Source: Pontederia crassipes
Lineage: Eukaryota > Streptophyta > Magnoliopsida > Commelinales > Pontederiaceae
NCBI GenBank assembly: GCA_030549335.1
Contig: CM060196.1
Location: 6,711,501-6,775,500, forward strand
Length of the DNA stretch: 64,000 bases
Direction: 5' to 3'
Positions 36,455 to 48,752 of this stretch are shown piece by piece. The notes below the pieces were generated by a model that was not told where the DNA came from, searched no databases, and was given only the letters and a program-made list of their open reading frames with translations. How positions within the stretch are numbered: the stretch's first letter is position 1; every line of letters starts with the position of its first letter. Made by a program: the position numbers and the translations under genes.

Positions 36455-37185
36455 CGGAAGATTGTAACGACCTGACATTTAAGGATCAAGATAGTCTTAT
36501 TAAATAGTTTCACATGAATAAAACACGGACATGATCATGAGCTTATATGTAGCTATCTCCATCACCTATTATGATGTGTTTTAAATTCGTGCGGACGCCT
36601 AAAACAAATAATATATTGATTGGACCGGGGTGTTATCTCTAATAGATAGAATTGAATCCATTTGCAATTGTCACGAGCAACCAGTAGGGTCAAATAAATT
36701 TTTCATCAATTTCATCGTGGACCGAGAAGTTTGACAGGTGACGTTGGGCATTGGTGGAAAAAAACAAATGCTAGCATATTCTCCGGAAAGGACTTGATTC
36801 CCTGAAGAAAGTTTAAAAAGATATTCAAAGATCATTATTTACCATCCATTTCCCGAAGAGCGAGGAATAGAAGGAGTACCGAGATCTACAATAGGGTATC
36901 ATGACGATCAAGGACTACACGATCGAGTTCTTAAAATTGGAGAAGTACGGTACTCGACGACAATCGGCCACTCAACGAGGACGTTGAGTCTTTTAGGGGG
37001 ATGATTGTAAGACTCTAAGGTGAAAGGGCCAAAGGGTGAAGAAAGATAGTCCCACATGGACAAAATACGGAGGTGGTCATGGGTTTATAAGTTGCATCCC
37101 CTTTACCTATCAAGACACATTTTAAATTCGTGTGGGCCAATAGCCCAAAGCGAACAACATCTTGATTGGGTCGGGGGTGCTGTTA
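36455..37185. repeat. Two TRIM-like remnants (right arm)
   Basis: 36455-36645 and 36975-37185, each ending in a GGGGTGTTA- or GGGGGTGCTGTTACA-type terminus with GCCCAAAGCGAACAACAT inside. They are partners of 20205-20400 and 19655-19900. Between them (36800-36960) a gypsy gag remnant reads TIKDYTIEFLKLEKYG. Confidence 0.55.
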
Positions 37186-39511
37186 CAGTTTGAAAGGCCT
37201 CAAGCCAAGCATTCGAGGGTTAATGTTGCCTTCAAATTGCGGAAGAGTTCACTACCATACCATACTTGAAAATGACAACTCCACAAACACAACTCAACCG
37301 AGTCAGACACATATCGATAATGATTAGAATCGTATTTGGAGTAAAGATAGAAGACATGAAAGAAGAGAGAAACGACACCAAGAAAACTAAAATCGAGGAA
37401 GGCCATATCCAACACGGAATGAGCCTCCGTCACATAGAGAATCATGCAACCATTGCCACAAAATAGATCTCGGAGAATGCTATCAGAAAATGGGAGTGTC
37501 TAAATTATGGCGAGATGGGCCACTGCTTATAGTTTGCCGCAAAAAGTCCCACTTAAACTTAATAGCAAAAATGATGGCACACACACATAATGGTATGGAG
37601 GGAGGACAATATCAAAGTATATTGAAAAATTATAATATAGTTGTTACTACATTGATTAACCCAAGATCGACGACATTGTAATATATTCGTCGAGCCTAGA
37701 AGAACATGCGGGACATTTGCAGATTGCACTGCAAACATTAAGAGAATTAAGTATATGCAAAGTTTTGAAGTACAATTTTTGGCAAAATGGGATAATTTTC
37801 CTCAGAATATCATTGACATAGATAGAATATCAAAAGATGGATACTATAACCAAATGAATTCAATCAAAGAATATGTTGAAGAGAAAAATAAACTTCCTTA
37901 AACTTGTAGGATATTATCGGAGAGTCGCACCAGATTGCTACACGATAGTGTCATCATGGACGAACCTCACTAAAAAGGACATAAAAAATTGAATGGCTCG
38001 GGAAAAGCTAAAATAGGTTTTAGAAATTAGAGAAGAGATTGACAATGATGTATTTTCTGAAAATACCTTCAGGCTAAGACGTTATGTCATCCACAACGAT
38101 ACATACAACACCGACATAATGTACGTCTTGATGCTACATAAGAAGATAGTTGCCTACACATCAAGACAACTAAAGAAGCACAAAAAAATTACTCAACACT
38201 TGATCTCAAAGTAGCAACTGTGGTCTTCGCCCCAAAAGTTGGTGACACAATGTGTAGGGTGAAGAGCTTGAATTCTCCACGGCACACCAAAGTTGAGGTA
38301 CACTTTCTCGCAATAGGGTCTGAACATGTGTAAAAAAAAGGAGATGGATCACATTATTGAAAGATTACAAGTTTGTCATCAACTACAAAGCAAACTCAGT
38401 TGAAAATATCTTAAGAAAAAAGGAAAGGTCATTTTTTCATTTGGGGGTGAGCCGATGGAATATGAGCAATGAGCAATTGCATCGTCCAAGTCAGCCTTGT
38501 GACCATTAATGATGGTGTAAGGATAACAACACATCTTACATGCAGTCGAAATTACTGTGGAACGTCAACAAATGGAAGTGGAGCATCAGAGGTCACATGA
38601 TGTACTGCAAGAGCTTGGGAAATTTCAATAGCATTGGGAAAAGGTAACGATGGATGTCGTTAGAGGGTTTTAAAAAACTCAGCATGGTCACAATGTGATA
38701 TGGGTAATAAATGATTGATATGTTAAGATAGCCAACGTCGTACCCGCTAGAGAAAGATTAATCCATCGAAAGCCTTATGAATATTCATTTTTTTAAGGAG
38801 GTTATTCGACTACATAGAATAATTATATACATTATATTGGATAAGGATCTATAGTGCATAACCCAATTCTAGTGGAACATCTATGGAGAATTTAGGATGT
38901 GTTTGAACTTCTATGCCATCTTTCATCCACAGATGGATGACAGTTTGAATGGATAATTCTGACCTTAGAAAATATATTTTGAGCTTGTGCATTGGACTGG
39001 AGTGAAAGTTGGAACAATCGGCTCACACCGACGGAGTCAGTATGTGGCAACAGTCGCCACTCCGACATTAGGTATGACACCTTCGTAGTTATGTATATAT
39101 GGTAGATCATGTCGCTAACCTATCGATTGGAGCGAAGTTGATGCATAGTAATTCTTGTCACAAAAGTAAATAAATGATGGAATATTGATAAAATTTGCTT
39201 CATCGGAATATGTTGAAGCTAGTCTACGTGAGACAAAAATAGTAGGCTAACATAGTGAGATTGAGAGAATCAAACTAGAATGATGATCTGATATATGCGA
39301 AACAACCAATTGAGATTCAAGTACCATACAAAGTATTAGAGGAATAAGATGTTGTGGTAAAGGTGGCTTGGACACATCATAGAGTAAAAAAAAGTTGCCA
39401 CAAAAAAATTAAAGGAAGAGATGTGAAATGATTATCCGGAATGATTTAAATAAACATCGTATCCCTCTTTAAGCAAATTCGATGACGAATTTAATTTCAA
39501 GAAGCTTATGA
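36640..39511 (+). pseudogene. Decayed Ty3/gypsy gag-pol, right arm
   Basis: Plus-strand partner of the left-arm remnant. In order: gag-like TIKDYTIEFLKLEKYG (near 36900), a broken zinc knuckle CLNYGEMGH (37496-37530), and a reverse-transcriptase active site IDDIVIYSSSLEEHAGHLQI from 37666. Then come RNase H-type KKIVAYTSRQLKKHKK (near 38140) and decayed integrase and 3' pol pieces. The order gag-RT-RNase H-integrase is Ty3/gypsy. Stops and frameshifts occur throughout. The pol end FDDEFNFKK-like (near 39475-39505) runs directly into a TGTAACGACTC LTR start. Confidence 0.82.
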
Positions 39512-41020
39512 TGTAACGACTCATATTTTTTTATGGTTAATAAAAGAATATTTTAATATTCTTATATTGGAAATTATGGTCATTAATAATATTATATTTA
39601 ATAATTCCAAAAATAAAGAAAAAAATTGAGGAGGAGTTTAATTTAGGACAAGATGTATTATGAGATTATTTTATTAAATTTAGAATTATTTAATTATTGA
39701 AATAAATCAGAATTTATTAAAAGAGATTAATTAAAAAATTAAATTTGATTTGCATTAGAAAAAAAATGTTAGAGTTTAATTGAGAATTTATAAACTTTAT
39801 AAAAGAGAGATTTCGGCTGGCCACTAGTGAAAAAGAAATATTATTTTCCTTCTCGATGTGTGGAGTTTCTCAACGGCAGAGGCATGACGTCGAAGTGACG
39901 GTAATGCATGATTTAGCATCAAACGGCTAAACGCGAAATGAGGTACGTAAGAAAGGATCCGTAAAATTATTTAATAATTAATTCTTATTTCTCGAGTACT
40001 ATTATTATCGGGCGAACAAAATTCCAATAGAGGTAGAAAGAAAAAACAGAATGCTTTCTTGCCAAAGCAAAAGAAGAATCCACGTTTCGGGTGGTCGGAA
40101 CACCAAGAAAAAAAAGAAAGGGAATGTAATATTTCACACCAATTTTATGCCGAAGGGATCATAGAGAAAATAAAAAAAAGGTGTAAATGTTTCTGTCAGA
40201 TAATACGGAGAGAGAATGAATCATGGCGTGAGGTAATGTAAGAAAAAAAATGCAATCAACTTAGAAAGAGAAAAGGGGCTACATGAGGGAAGAGAATTGG
40301 AGAGAGAAAGAGATAATACACCAGGAAAGGCGATTAGGCGTATGGCGCGCAAGAAAGAAAAAAAAAATTCTCTCGGGAGAGGTGGTGAGAGATAAGGAAA
40401 AATCAAGAAATTAAAATGGCGTAAGACAAAGTAGAGAGAAAGATGAAATAGAAATGTTTTGCTCGTCATAAGAGAAGAGAGAGAATGAGAGATGTCAAAA
40501 GAAAAAAAAGGGGCGCGATGGTGTTAACACAATAGGAGAGAGATCATATGAAATAAAAAGTTTCTCGTCGGAGAATTTTAACAAGAAATTTTTTTATTTT
40601 TTTACTTCGATTTGAAATTCCTCGATAATGAAATTCTTTATTTAATTTTTCGGTCAGCAAGAAAAGAAATAAAAAATAAAAAAGGAATTGAGAGTTATTT
40701 TATTAATTAATTATTTTAATTATTCATTTTATAATAATTGTCTTGTTGTTATTATTATTGGAATATGATATGTTGATTATATTATTATTGATTGTGCTGA
40801 TCAGATTGCTATCATTCTTGATTATATTATTGTCATATTTAATCATCATATCAGATTAATATCGTCATCATATTTTGTTATTATATCCAATCTTATAATT
40901 GATTATAGTACTAATCCAGTAGTATTTCTAATTATATTTTCTTTCACCTAAAATAAATTATTAAAAGATAGACACTTTAGGTAAACAAGATAAAAACTAA
41001 AAGCTATTGAGTCTTCATGT
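39512..41020 (+). repeat. 3' LTR of the decayed gypsy element (right arm only)
   Basis: It begins TGTAACGACTCATATTTTTT immediately after the pol end, the usual arrangement for plant gypsy elements. About 1.5 kb of it has no partner in the left arm, where the sequence jumps from pol end to the equivalent of 41021. The real 3' end of the LTR was not located and may lie beyond 41021. AG-rich simple sequence fills 40220-40500. Confidence 0.6.
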
Positions 41021-42321
41021 TCTTTGATTGTCTTCAAGTCCTTGGGCCATATTGTTATTGAATTGAATTGAATTAAATGTGACATATAGTGTACCTAAAT
41101 GTTTGAAACGTCATTATTCTTTAGAGAAGCTATAATTGTACTGTGTTTGGTCATGATCCATCGTCATTCACGAATTATTATTAGCGCTATTATTATTTGG
41201 TGACTTACCGTGGGTTGATCTCCTATTGGCCTACACGAAATAGACATAATTGACCGAGCGCTCCTCATCGAATTGGATAACTCTGAACATTGTAATTTGA
41301 TTTGAATTGAAATCGAATCGAATTAAATCGAATTGAAATCGAATTGAATCGAATTGAATTGAATAAATTATGATCATTTGGATATATTAGCATTGAGTTG
41401 ATAATTGTTATTACCATATTGAATCGAATTGTTATTGATCGATGACCATTGATTATTGAATTGTAAATTATTAATTGAACATTAATTTAGTTAATTGTTA
41501 TTGATTTATATTGGTCTTTTGACCATAGCCTAATATATATTGGTCAAAAGACATTCGATAATTGTTAATTCTTATTGATTTATATTGGTCTTTTGACCAT
41601 AGCCTAATATATTTCTCATATTAATGAATTGTTATATTGTTAATTAATTATTGTATTGATTTCTCAACCTTCTTGAGCATATTGATTATTTAGTAGACTC
41701 CTACGTATTAAGTATTATTATACTTATAAATTTTGCCGTGTATCTAGACTATAGACGATGGTCTTGCAAACGATTATGCTCAATGACAAACATATGTTGC
41801 ACATGTTCTAAATCGAATTGTCAAATTTTTATTATTTTCGCATTTATTAGAATTGTAAATTTATTGATATTTTAATTATTTTGAATATTATAAATTATTA
41901 GCTACTAAACCTATTATTTATATTGTCAAATTTTTATTATTGAAAAATGTCTTCTGCACTTATTATTTATATTCTACTAAACCTCAAGTCTTTACAATCT
42001 TTTCCTCATAAAGAGCTCAGCGTCCTCGTTGAGCGGAGTTCGTATTGCTTATATTAATACCTCGACCCAATTAAAATATTATTCGCTTTGAACCATTGAC
42101 CCGTACGAATTTAAAATACATTTCGATAAATGAAAAAGTGGTTATGACTATCTTAATTTTATCCGCGGAACTATTCCATCGGTCCTTAGACCCCAAACCT
42201 AAAGCATGCGAAACACGACAAATGTAGTATTTTTATACGCTTAGGTATTATGAATTTTGACTTGGAGGACTTTATCAAAAGTTCGACCTCATTTTAAATT
42301 AAATCGCTCACCCGGTGCGTT

Positions 42322-42323
<2 letters not shown>
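41021..42323. other. Arm sequence upstream of copy D
   Basis: Inverse of 14363-17350 minus the CACTA element; the empty CACTA site is at about 41685. It contains ATTGAATCGAATT simple repeats (41290-41362), a TGGTCTTTTGACCATAGCC duplication (41510-41615) and the TRIM-like remnant at 41995-42200. No gene. Confidence 0.65.

Positions 42324-42361
<38 letters not shown>
42324..42361. repeat. TA microsatellite at the TATA position of copy D
   Basis: A pure TA tract of about 19 units, 63 bp upstream of the start codon, followed by CCACGAGGGAGGAGG as in the leaders of the other copies. The C copy is longer and interrupted. Confidence 0.8.
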
Positions 42362-42364
<3 letters not shown>

Positions 42365-42667
42365 ACGAGGGAGGAGGAAGTGAACAACAAGCGTCGTTTC
42401 ATCTGCAGCTTGCGAGTCTCCAAAATGGACGTAGCAGCTGCCCTCTGGTCGCTCGCAACGATGCTGTCATTTCTTTCCAATGACCAGGCGACGACGTCGT
42501 CGCACCACCTCCTCCTCCCCATACATCACCTGCGACCGCGGTTCGGCTCCGCCGGCCACCAGATCGACGGCCTCTCGTGCGAGAGCTGGCGCTTAGGCGT
42601 GGAGACTAACAACATCCGGAACTGGTATAATATTCCCACCAGTTGCTTGGAACACATCAGCAACTAC

Positions 42668-43146
42668 TGATGGGAAAATCCGAGAACAAGGAGAGAAGAT
42701 CGCAGAGAGATTGCAGAAAAATAGAGGAGACACACGAAATTTACCCAGGTTCACCCTTGAGATGAGGACTACGTCCTGCAAAGAGGTTCCACTATATGTT
42801 TAGGTATACAGCCGCCACACCAAATTACATCAGAAATTAGGCTATTAATAGCCTCTCCAAACCGGGTTTAAAACCCAAACAAACAGAGAAAAAACCTAAT
42901 CCGAACCACACGAGCTGGCTAAACAAAAGCCCAAAACCCGTCTAGGTTTCGGGGGCGCTGCTCCCGAACCCCCGCCCGCTCACCGGCGAGCGGGACCGCC
43001 GTCGGGGGGCGAGGCCCCCCGAACCCCCCCTTTCATTCGTACGCCAGCAATACTGTTAATTGGGTAATACTCAGATTCTCATAAGCTCACGTGGGCGAAC
43101 CCGGTGTGAGAAACAAGGGGCCCTGAAGTATTCACCAACTCTAACA
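42668..43146 (-). repeat. 3' LTR of the copia element in copy D
   Basis: 479 bp, TGTTAGAGTT... to ...CCCATCA in element orientation. It contains a GC-rich foldback around 42955-43030. It differs from the 5' LTR at 10 positions. Confidence 0.95.
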
Positions 43147-45850
43147 TTCTCCCACTTGGTGGATACTTCACACCAATGAGAGCCTTGCCAGCAACATTCT
43201 TCTTCAATCCGACAGCAGTAGAGCACCACTCAAACTTTACACATGTAACTGCTTTAGTCAGAAAATCAGAACTATTCTCTGTTGTATCAACCTTTTCAAG
43301 TTGAACCTCTTTCTTTTCCACCTTTTCCCGAATAAAGTGGTATTAGATGTCAATATGCTTTGTGCGTGAGTGAAATGCGGGATTCTTGGCTAACTGAATA
43401 GCACCTTGATTATCACATCTCACCTCTATAGCACCTTGCTCAAATCCGAGCTCCAAGCACAACCGTCGTAGCCATATGGCCTCTTTTGCAGCATGAGTAA
43501 GAGCCATATATTCTGCTTCTGTAGAAGAAAGTGCTACCACGCTTTGTCTCTTGCTCATCCAACTTAGTGCAGCCCCAAATAATCTAAAAACATATCCGCT
43601 AGTGGATCGTCTACTATCAATATCTCCACCCCAATCAGCATCTACATGGCCCACAATATCAAGCATCTTTCCTTTCCTTGTACCTTCAAAACACAACGAA
43701 AAATTTGAAGTTCCACGAAGGTACCTGAAAACTCTCTTGATAGCATTCCAATGTTCCCTGCCTGGGTTAGACATATATCGACTCAAGACTCCCACTGCTT
43801 GGGCTATATCTGGACGCGTGCACACCATGGCATACATCAAGCTGTCCACTGCACTTGCATATGGCACACGATCCATCTCTTCAGCTTCTTCATCCATCTT
43901 CGGGCATTGCTCTGCAGAAAGTTTGGTTCCTAGAGACATAGGAGTACCCACTGGCTTGCAGTCCGACATGTTAAATTTCTTTAACACTTCTTTTATGTAC
44001 TTCTCCTGTCCTAGCCACAACTTTCGCTTCTGACGATCCCTTCCAATCTGCATACCCAAAATAAAATTCGCTGGCCCTAAGTCTTTCATCTCAAACTTCT
44101 TGGCCAACAAACCCTTCACTGAATTCACCATCTTCATACTGTTTCCAATCAGCAACATGTCATCCACATACAATGTAAGAATGACAAACTGATCTCCAAC
44201 TCTCTTCACATAAACACAATGATCTGAATCTGAACGTACAAACTTGAGTTCGAGCATGTACGTATCAAACTTCTGGTACCACATCCTTGGCGACTGCTTC
44301 AATCCATACAGAGACTTCTTCAATTTGCACACCAGCTTCTCTTTACCTTGAACCTCAAAGCCTTCTGGTTGTCTCATATATATCTCTTCCTCCAAGTCCC
44401 CATGAAGGAATGCCATCTTCACATCCATCTGCTCTACCTCAAGATTATATGCTGCTGCCAGAGATAGAACAAATCTGATTGAAGTCATTTTCGCCACGGG
44501 AGAAAAAATCTCATCATAGTCGACTCCCTCAACCTGAGAGTACCCTTTAGCTACCAGCCTCGCCTTGTACTTCTCTACAGACCCATCCGGTTTCAGCTTT
44601 CGCTTGAACACCCATTTGCAACCAATTGCCTTTCTATCTTTAGGCAATTTACACAAACTCCATGTTTCATTCTTATCCAGTGACTGCATCTCATCTGCCA
44701 TAGCAAGCTCCCACTGATTTGCATCATCCATAGACCTTGCATCTTTTACAGAACTAGGTTCTTCTCCGATGATGCTCAAAGCATGAAACGAACTCAGAGC
44801 ACTAAGAGAGTATCTCAAAGGTGCTCTTCTTTCTCGTGTCGATCTCCTGAGAACTGGTATGGTAGTACCAATATCTGGGTCTTCATCTGAATCTGCATCT
44901 TCAACTTCATTAACCGAGTCCTCTTGATCCGGTTCTATAACAGACTCAACTGAAGTATCTTGTGCATCCACCTCTGAAGTTTCAGAATCAGAATCTTCTT
45001 CAAGCACTACCACTTTCTTAGGTTCATCACCTTTTTGAACTTCAACTTGGGAACGTGATTCACGGAAAATAACATCCCTGCTGTAAACAATAGTCCTTGA
45101 CTTTGGATTCCACAGTTTGTAGCCCTTGATCCCTTCCTTGTATTCGACAAATATGTTCTTTTCAGATTTACTATCAAGCTTACCCCGCTTTTCCTTGGGT
45201 ATATGAACATATGCGTCACATCCGAACACCCGAACATGAGACAAATTTGGCTTCTTCCCAAACATTGCCTCATAAGGTGTCTGATCCTTCACTGATGAGG
45301 TCGGTGAGCGGTTCTTCAGGTAGTTTGCTGTGGCTACAGTTTCTGCCCAGAATTCTTGCCCCAATTCAGCCCAACTCAGCATACATCTGGCCTTCTCTAT
45401 GAGTGACTGATTTAACCTTTCAGCTACTCCATTCTGCTCAGGTGTATATGGAGTTGTCTTCTGCCTAGCAATACCATTGTCCACGCAGAACTGCTCAAAC
45501 TTATCTGAACAAAATTCACCTCCATTATCTGTACGAAGAACCTTGATCTTGCAGCTCAATTGATTTTCCACCAAAACTTTAAATTCTCGAAACTTATCGA
45601 ATACATCTGATTTATTCTTGATAAAATAAATCCAACTGTATCTCGAAAAATCATCTATAAAAGAAACATAGTACCTGGACCCTCCAATAGATGGAGTCGG
45701 AGTTGGTCCAAAGACATCACTATGAATCAGTTCGATAATCTTCGTTGCTCTTGAACCTGTGTGTTGAAAACTGACTCGGTTCTGTTTTCCATGGAGGCAA
45801 TGTTCACAGAACCCGAAGCCCACAGAACAATTCGGAACTCCTTCTACCAT
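43079..45850 (-). pseudogene. copia pol: integrase, reverse transcriptase, RNase H
   Basis: A long frame (45850-43343, 835 residues) carries integrase D45, D108 and E144 with the expected 35-residue gap. The region before RT is acidic (about 270-330). RT runs from about 380 with YVDD at 561-564. RNase H has DADWGGD (738), STEAEYMAL (776) and CDNQGA (812). The frame ends at HIDI with a stop, but continues in the same phase to 43079 (FIREKVEKKEVQLEKV..., then a tail), so the stop is a point mutation. The N-terminus is detached from protease by a frameshift near 45875. Confidence 0.95.
43147..43159 (-). other. Polypurine tract
   Basis: On the minus strand CCAAGTGGGAGAA lies directly before the 3' LTR start, the plus-strand priming site expected for copia elements. 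Confidence 0.8.
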
Positions 45851-45861
45851 CTGACTTGATG

Positions 45862-46719
45862 CTATAGTGGAGAGTCCTTTTCACTGATATGACCTAATCT
45901 CTGATGCCACAACATAGATTTGCTGTCTTCATCTTCTTTGGCCTCTTCAGAAATAAATCCGCAGCCCACAGATATTGTCTCTCCGAGCAACTTGTACAAC
46001 GTGCCATAGCGAACTCCTCGTGCAATTACAATCGACCCTCTGATCATCTTGCACGAATCCTTGTCGCAACTGAATATAACACCCGAGTCAGCCATTGTAC
46101 CAACAGATAATAGACTCCTACTCATAAGTGGTATATGCATCACATCTGGTAGAGTCTTCACCGTGCCATCATTCATCCTCAACTTCACCCTGCCACGTCC
46201 AACAATCTGAACCGCAGTGTCATCTCCGAGCATGACATCCCCACCATTATACTCCTCATATTCACAGAACCAGTGTTTATGAGGCGTCATGTGGTACGAA
46301 GCACCAGTGTCGATAAGCCATACATCTTTATCTGACTGTGCCGTACATGCAGAAGCCACATACATATCTCCTGCCTCAGCCTCCTTTTTGTCCGAGGTTG
46401 ACTCAGCTTCTTTCTTATGAATCGGCTTGTTTTTGCAATCTCGCTTCAGATGGCCCCACTCTTGACATCTCCAGCATTGCACCTTCTTATCCTTACTCTT
46501 CGAACGCCCACGAGATTTGGATCTTCCTCTCTGATTTTGATTCCTTTCTGGTTGCCTTCCTCTGGCCGCCAGCGCCTCTTTACCAGAACTTGCTGATCCC
46601 TTTCTCCGTTTTTCATCTGATAACAAGGCAGCACATACACTTTCATACGAAAGTTCTTTATCCCCGCCACCAATCACAACAATTAGATTGTCCCATGAAT
46701 CCGGCAGCGAACAGAGCAA
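45862..46719 (-). pseudogene. copia gag C-terminus, protease and pre-integrase zinc region
   Basis: It carries a basic RS-like stretch, zinc knuckle CWRCQEWGHLKRDC (residues 82-95 of this frame), protease core WLIDTGASYHMT (D137) and LWHQRLGHISEK of the pre-integrase domain. It is bounded by frameshifts on both sides, so it is not a separate gene but the middle of one polyprotein. Confidence 0.93.
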
Positions 46720-46747
46720 CGTTATTGCCTTATCATCATCTTGAAAC

Positions 46748-47197
46748 TTAACACCGATTGATACAACTGATCACCGTGTTAAAGTTATAAAGATGAGTAG
46801 AAAATGAATCACCCTCCTGCATCCGAAGATTGTACAATTTCTTCCTCAGAAATAACTTGTTAACCAACGACTTACTTTGATATAGGGATTCCAACTTCCT
46901 CCACAGATCTCTGGCAGTAGGTTCGCCCATCACATTCGTAAGAATTGAATCCGCGAGACACAGCCGAATCAAACCCTTCGCCTTTCTATCAATCCGATCC
47001 CACTCTTCGATCGCCTTTGGATCTGCCTGACTGGAGGAGGCATCGTCCGCGACCTTCGCCGCCTCCATGCCTGGTCTCTCCTTCTCGATTGCCGTCCAAA
47101 GATCTCGATCACAAAGGAGATCCTCCATCTTCATCTTCCAGAGATCAAACCGTGTTCCATCAAATTTTTCTATCTCGATTCGCGATCCTCCTGACAT
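46748..47197 (-). pseudogene. copia gag N-terminus
   Basis: Starts at ATG 47197, 48 bp after the 5' LTR. FDGTRFDLWKMKMEDLL, LWRKLESLYQSKS and LFLRKKLYNLRMQEG are typical of plant copia gag (UBN2/DUF4219-type). The frame is lost after NTVIS at about 46750 by a one-base shift. Confidence 0.93.
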
Positions 47198-47230
47198 CTC
47201 GAATAAACCCTAATTCCTCGAACAACCTGT

Positions 47231-47242
47231 GCTCTGATACCA
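47231..47242 (-). other. Primer-binding site
   Basis: TGGTATCAGAGC on the minus strand, two bases inside the 5' LTR, complements the 3' end of plant initiator tRNA-Met, the usual copia primer. Confidence 0.9.
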
Positions 47243-47244
47243 AT

Positions 47245-47723
47245 TGATGGAAAAATCCGAGAACAAGGAGAGAAGATCGCAGAGAGATTGCAGAAAAATA
47301 GAGGAGACACACGAAATTTACCCAGGTTCACCCTTGAGATGAGGACTACGTCCTGCAAAGAGGTTCCACTATATGTTTAGGTTTACAGCCGCCACACCAA
47401 ATTACATCAGAAATTAGGCTATTAATAGCCTCTCCAAACCGGGTTTAAAATCTAAACAAACAGAGAAAAAACCTAATCCGAACCACACAGGCTGGCTAAA
47501 CAAAAGCCCAAAACCCGTCTAGGTTTCGGGGGCGCTGCTCCCGAACCCCCGCCCGCTCACCGGCGAGCGGGACCGCCGTCGGGGGGCGGGGCCCCCCGAA
47601 CCCCCCCTTTCATTCGTACGTCAGCAATACTGTTAATTGGGTAATACTCAGATTCTCCTAAGCTCACGTGGGCGAACTCGGTGTGAGAAACAAGGGGCCC
47701 TGAAGTATTCACCAACTCTAACA
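47245..47723 (-). repeat. 5' LTR of the copia element in copy D
   Basis: 479 bp, the partner of 42668-43146. It ends next to the second ACTAC, where the phosphatase exon resumes. Confidence 0.95.
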
Positions 47724-48752
47724 ACTACATGCTCGGTGACCTGTACCGCAACGACTCCGCCGTCGTCGTGGACGAGGCCATCAACTATGCCAGCGGGCTG
47801 GAGTTGGGCGACGACGGGAAGGACATTTGGATCTTTGACATCGACGACACCACGCTCTGCAACATCCCTTACTACGCCAACACCGGATTTGGGTACGTTA
47901 TTCACGCTCCCCGCCAGGCGCGCCTCCTGGCGCCGACCACTTAACTCCTTCCCTCTCTGGTCTTTTGGGGCTATAAGTAGGATGCATGGTATTATGGTTC
48001 ATGGGGATTTTAAAAGCATTTCTTATTACTGCAATTTTTTTTCTCATGAAGCTGGTACCACTGTTCTGCAAAGACAAATAGGGGGCATTCATTTGTTTTT
48101 TTTTATCTTTCATCCCTTTTTTTCCTGTTATCATGCAATGATCAAAACTTCTTTGCACGCATGTGTGCAGTGCGACACCGTACAACGACACGTTGTTCCA
48201 AGAGTGGGTGGACGCGAAGAGTGCACCTGCTCTGCCGGAGTCCCTGCGGCTCTACAACAAGTTACTGTCCCTGGGCATCAAACCCCTGTTTCTGACAGGT
48301 CGACATGAGGAGAAAAGGGAAGTCACGGCCGCCAACCTCGAAACGGCAGGATACACGGACTGGGAGAAGCTCTTGCTCAAGTAATTCAGACACGCATGCA
48401 TGAAATAACCCTAGCTTCTAGTTGTCCCAATCGGTACACATCCCAAGTAGTTGAGGGTACTAGTAGCTCCTTCGACTCTTGGAATTAACAAATTATGACG
48501 GCACGCATAACAAATAAATAAGTAAATTTAATTTGCATGTTTCTTTGGTTTGTGATTTCTTCTTTTGATTGCAGAGGAACTAATGCTTCAGGCAAGACTG
48601 CACTGACGTTCAAGTCGGCCGAGAGGCAGAAACTGGTGGATGAAGGATATAGGATTGTGGGAAACATTGGGGATCAATGGAGTGACATTTTGGGATCGCC
48701 GGAGGGCGATCGCACCTTCAAACTTCCCGATCCCATGTACTACGTCGCCTGA

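Larger units (their letters stand above)
42668..47723 (-). mobile_element. Ty1/copia retrotransposon in copy D
   Basis: 5,056 bp with two 479-bp LTRs and an ACTAC target duplication (42663-42667 and 47724-47728). Read on the minus strand the order is 5' LTR (47245-47723), initiator-Met-type primer site, gag, zinc knuckle, protease, integrase, reverse transcriptase, RNase H, polypurine tract, 3' LTR (42668-43146). This order (integrase before RT) defines copia. I count 10 mismatches between the LTRs (about 2.1%), so insertion is fairly recent. Two frameshifts (near 46745 and 45875) and one in-frame stop (43343-43345) break the polyprotein. Confidence 0.97.
42425..48752 (+). pseudogene. Acid phosphatase copy D, exon 1 split by a copia element
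   Basis: Exon 1 is 42425-42667 plus 47729-47892, separated by a 5,056-bp copia insertion and its second ACTAC. Exons 2 and 3 are 48171-48380 and 48575-48752. Apart from the insertion, the exons sum to 795 bp and are open for 264 residues, with signal peptide, FDIDDTT (motif I), LTGRHE, GDQWSD and an LPDPMYYVA tail. The insertion falls after residue 81, before the active site. It is antisense and brings many stops, so the gene should be null unless the whole element were spliced out. The partner gene C has the empty site. Confidence 0.93.

Noticed and set aside
40059-40469. Frames in AG-rich sequence
   Set aside because: Simple-sequence part of the gypsy LTR; lysine/arginine/glutamate-rich on one strand and leucine/serine-rich on the other, with no domain.
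43551-45402. Plus-strand frames of 60-160 residues
   Set aside because: Antisense shadows of the copia pol frame, which has clear catalytic motifs.
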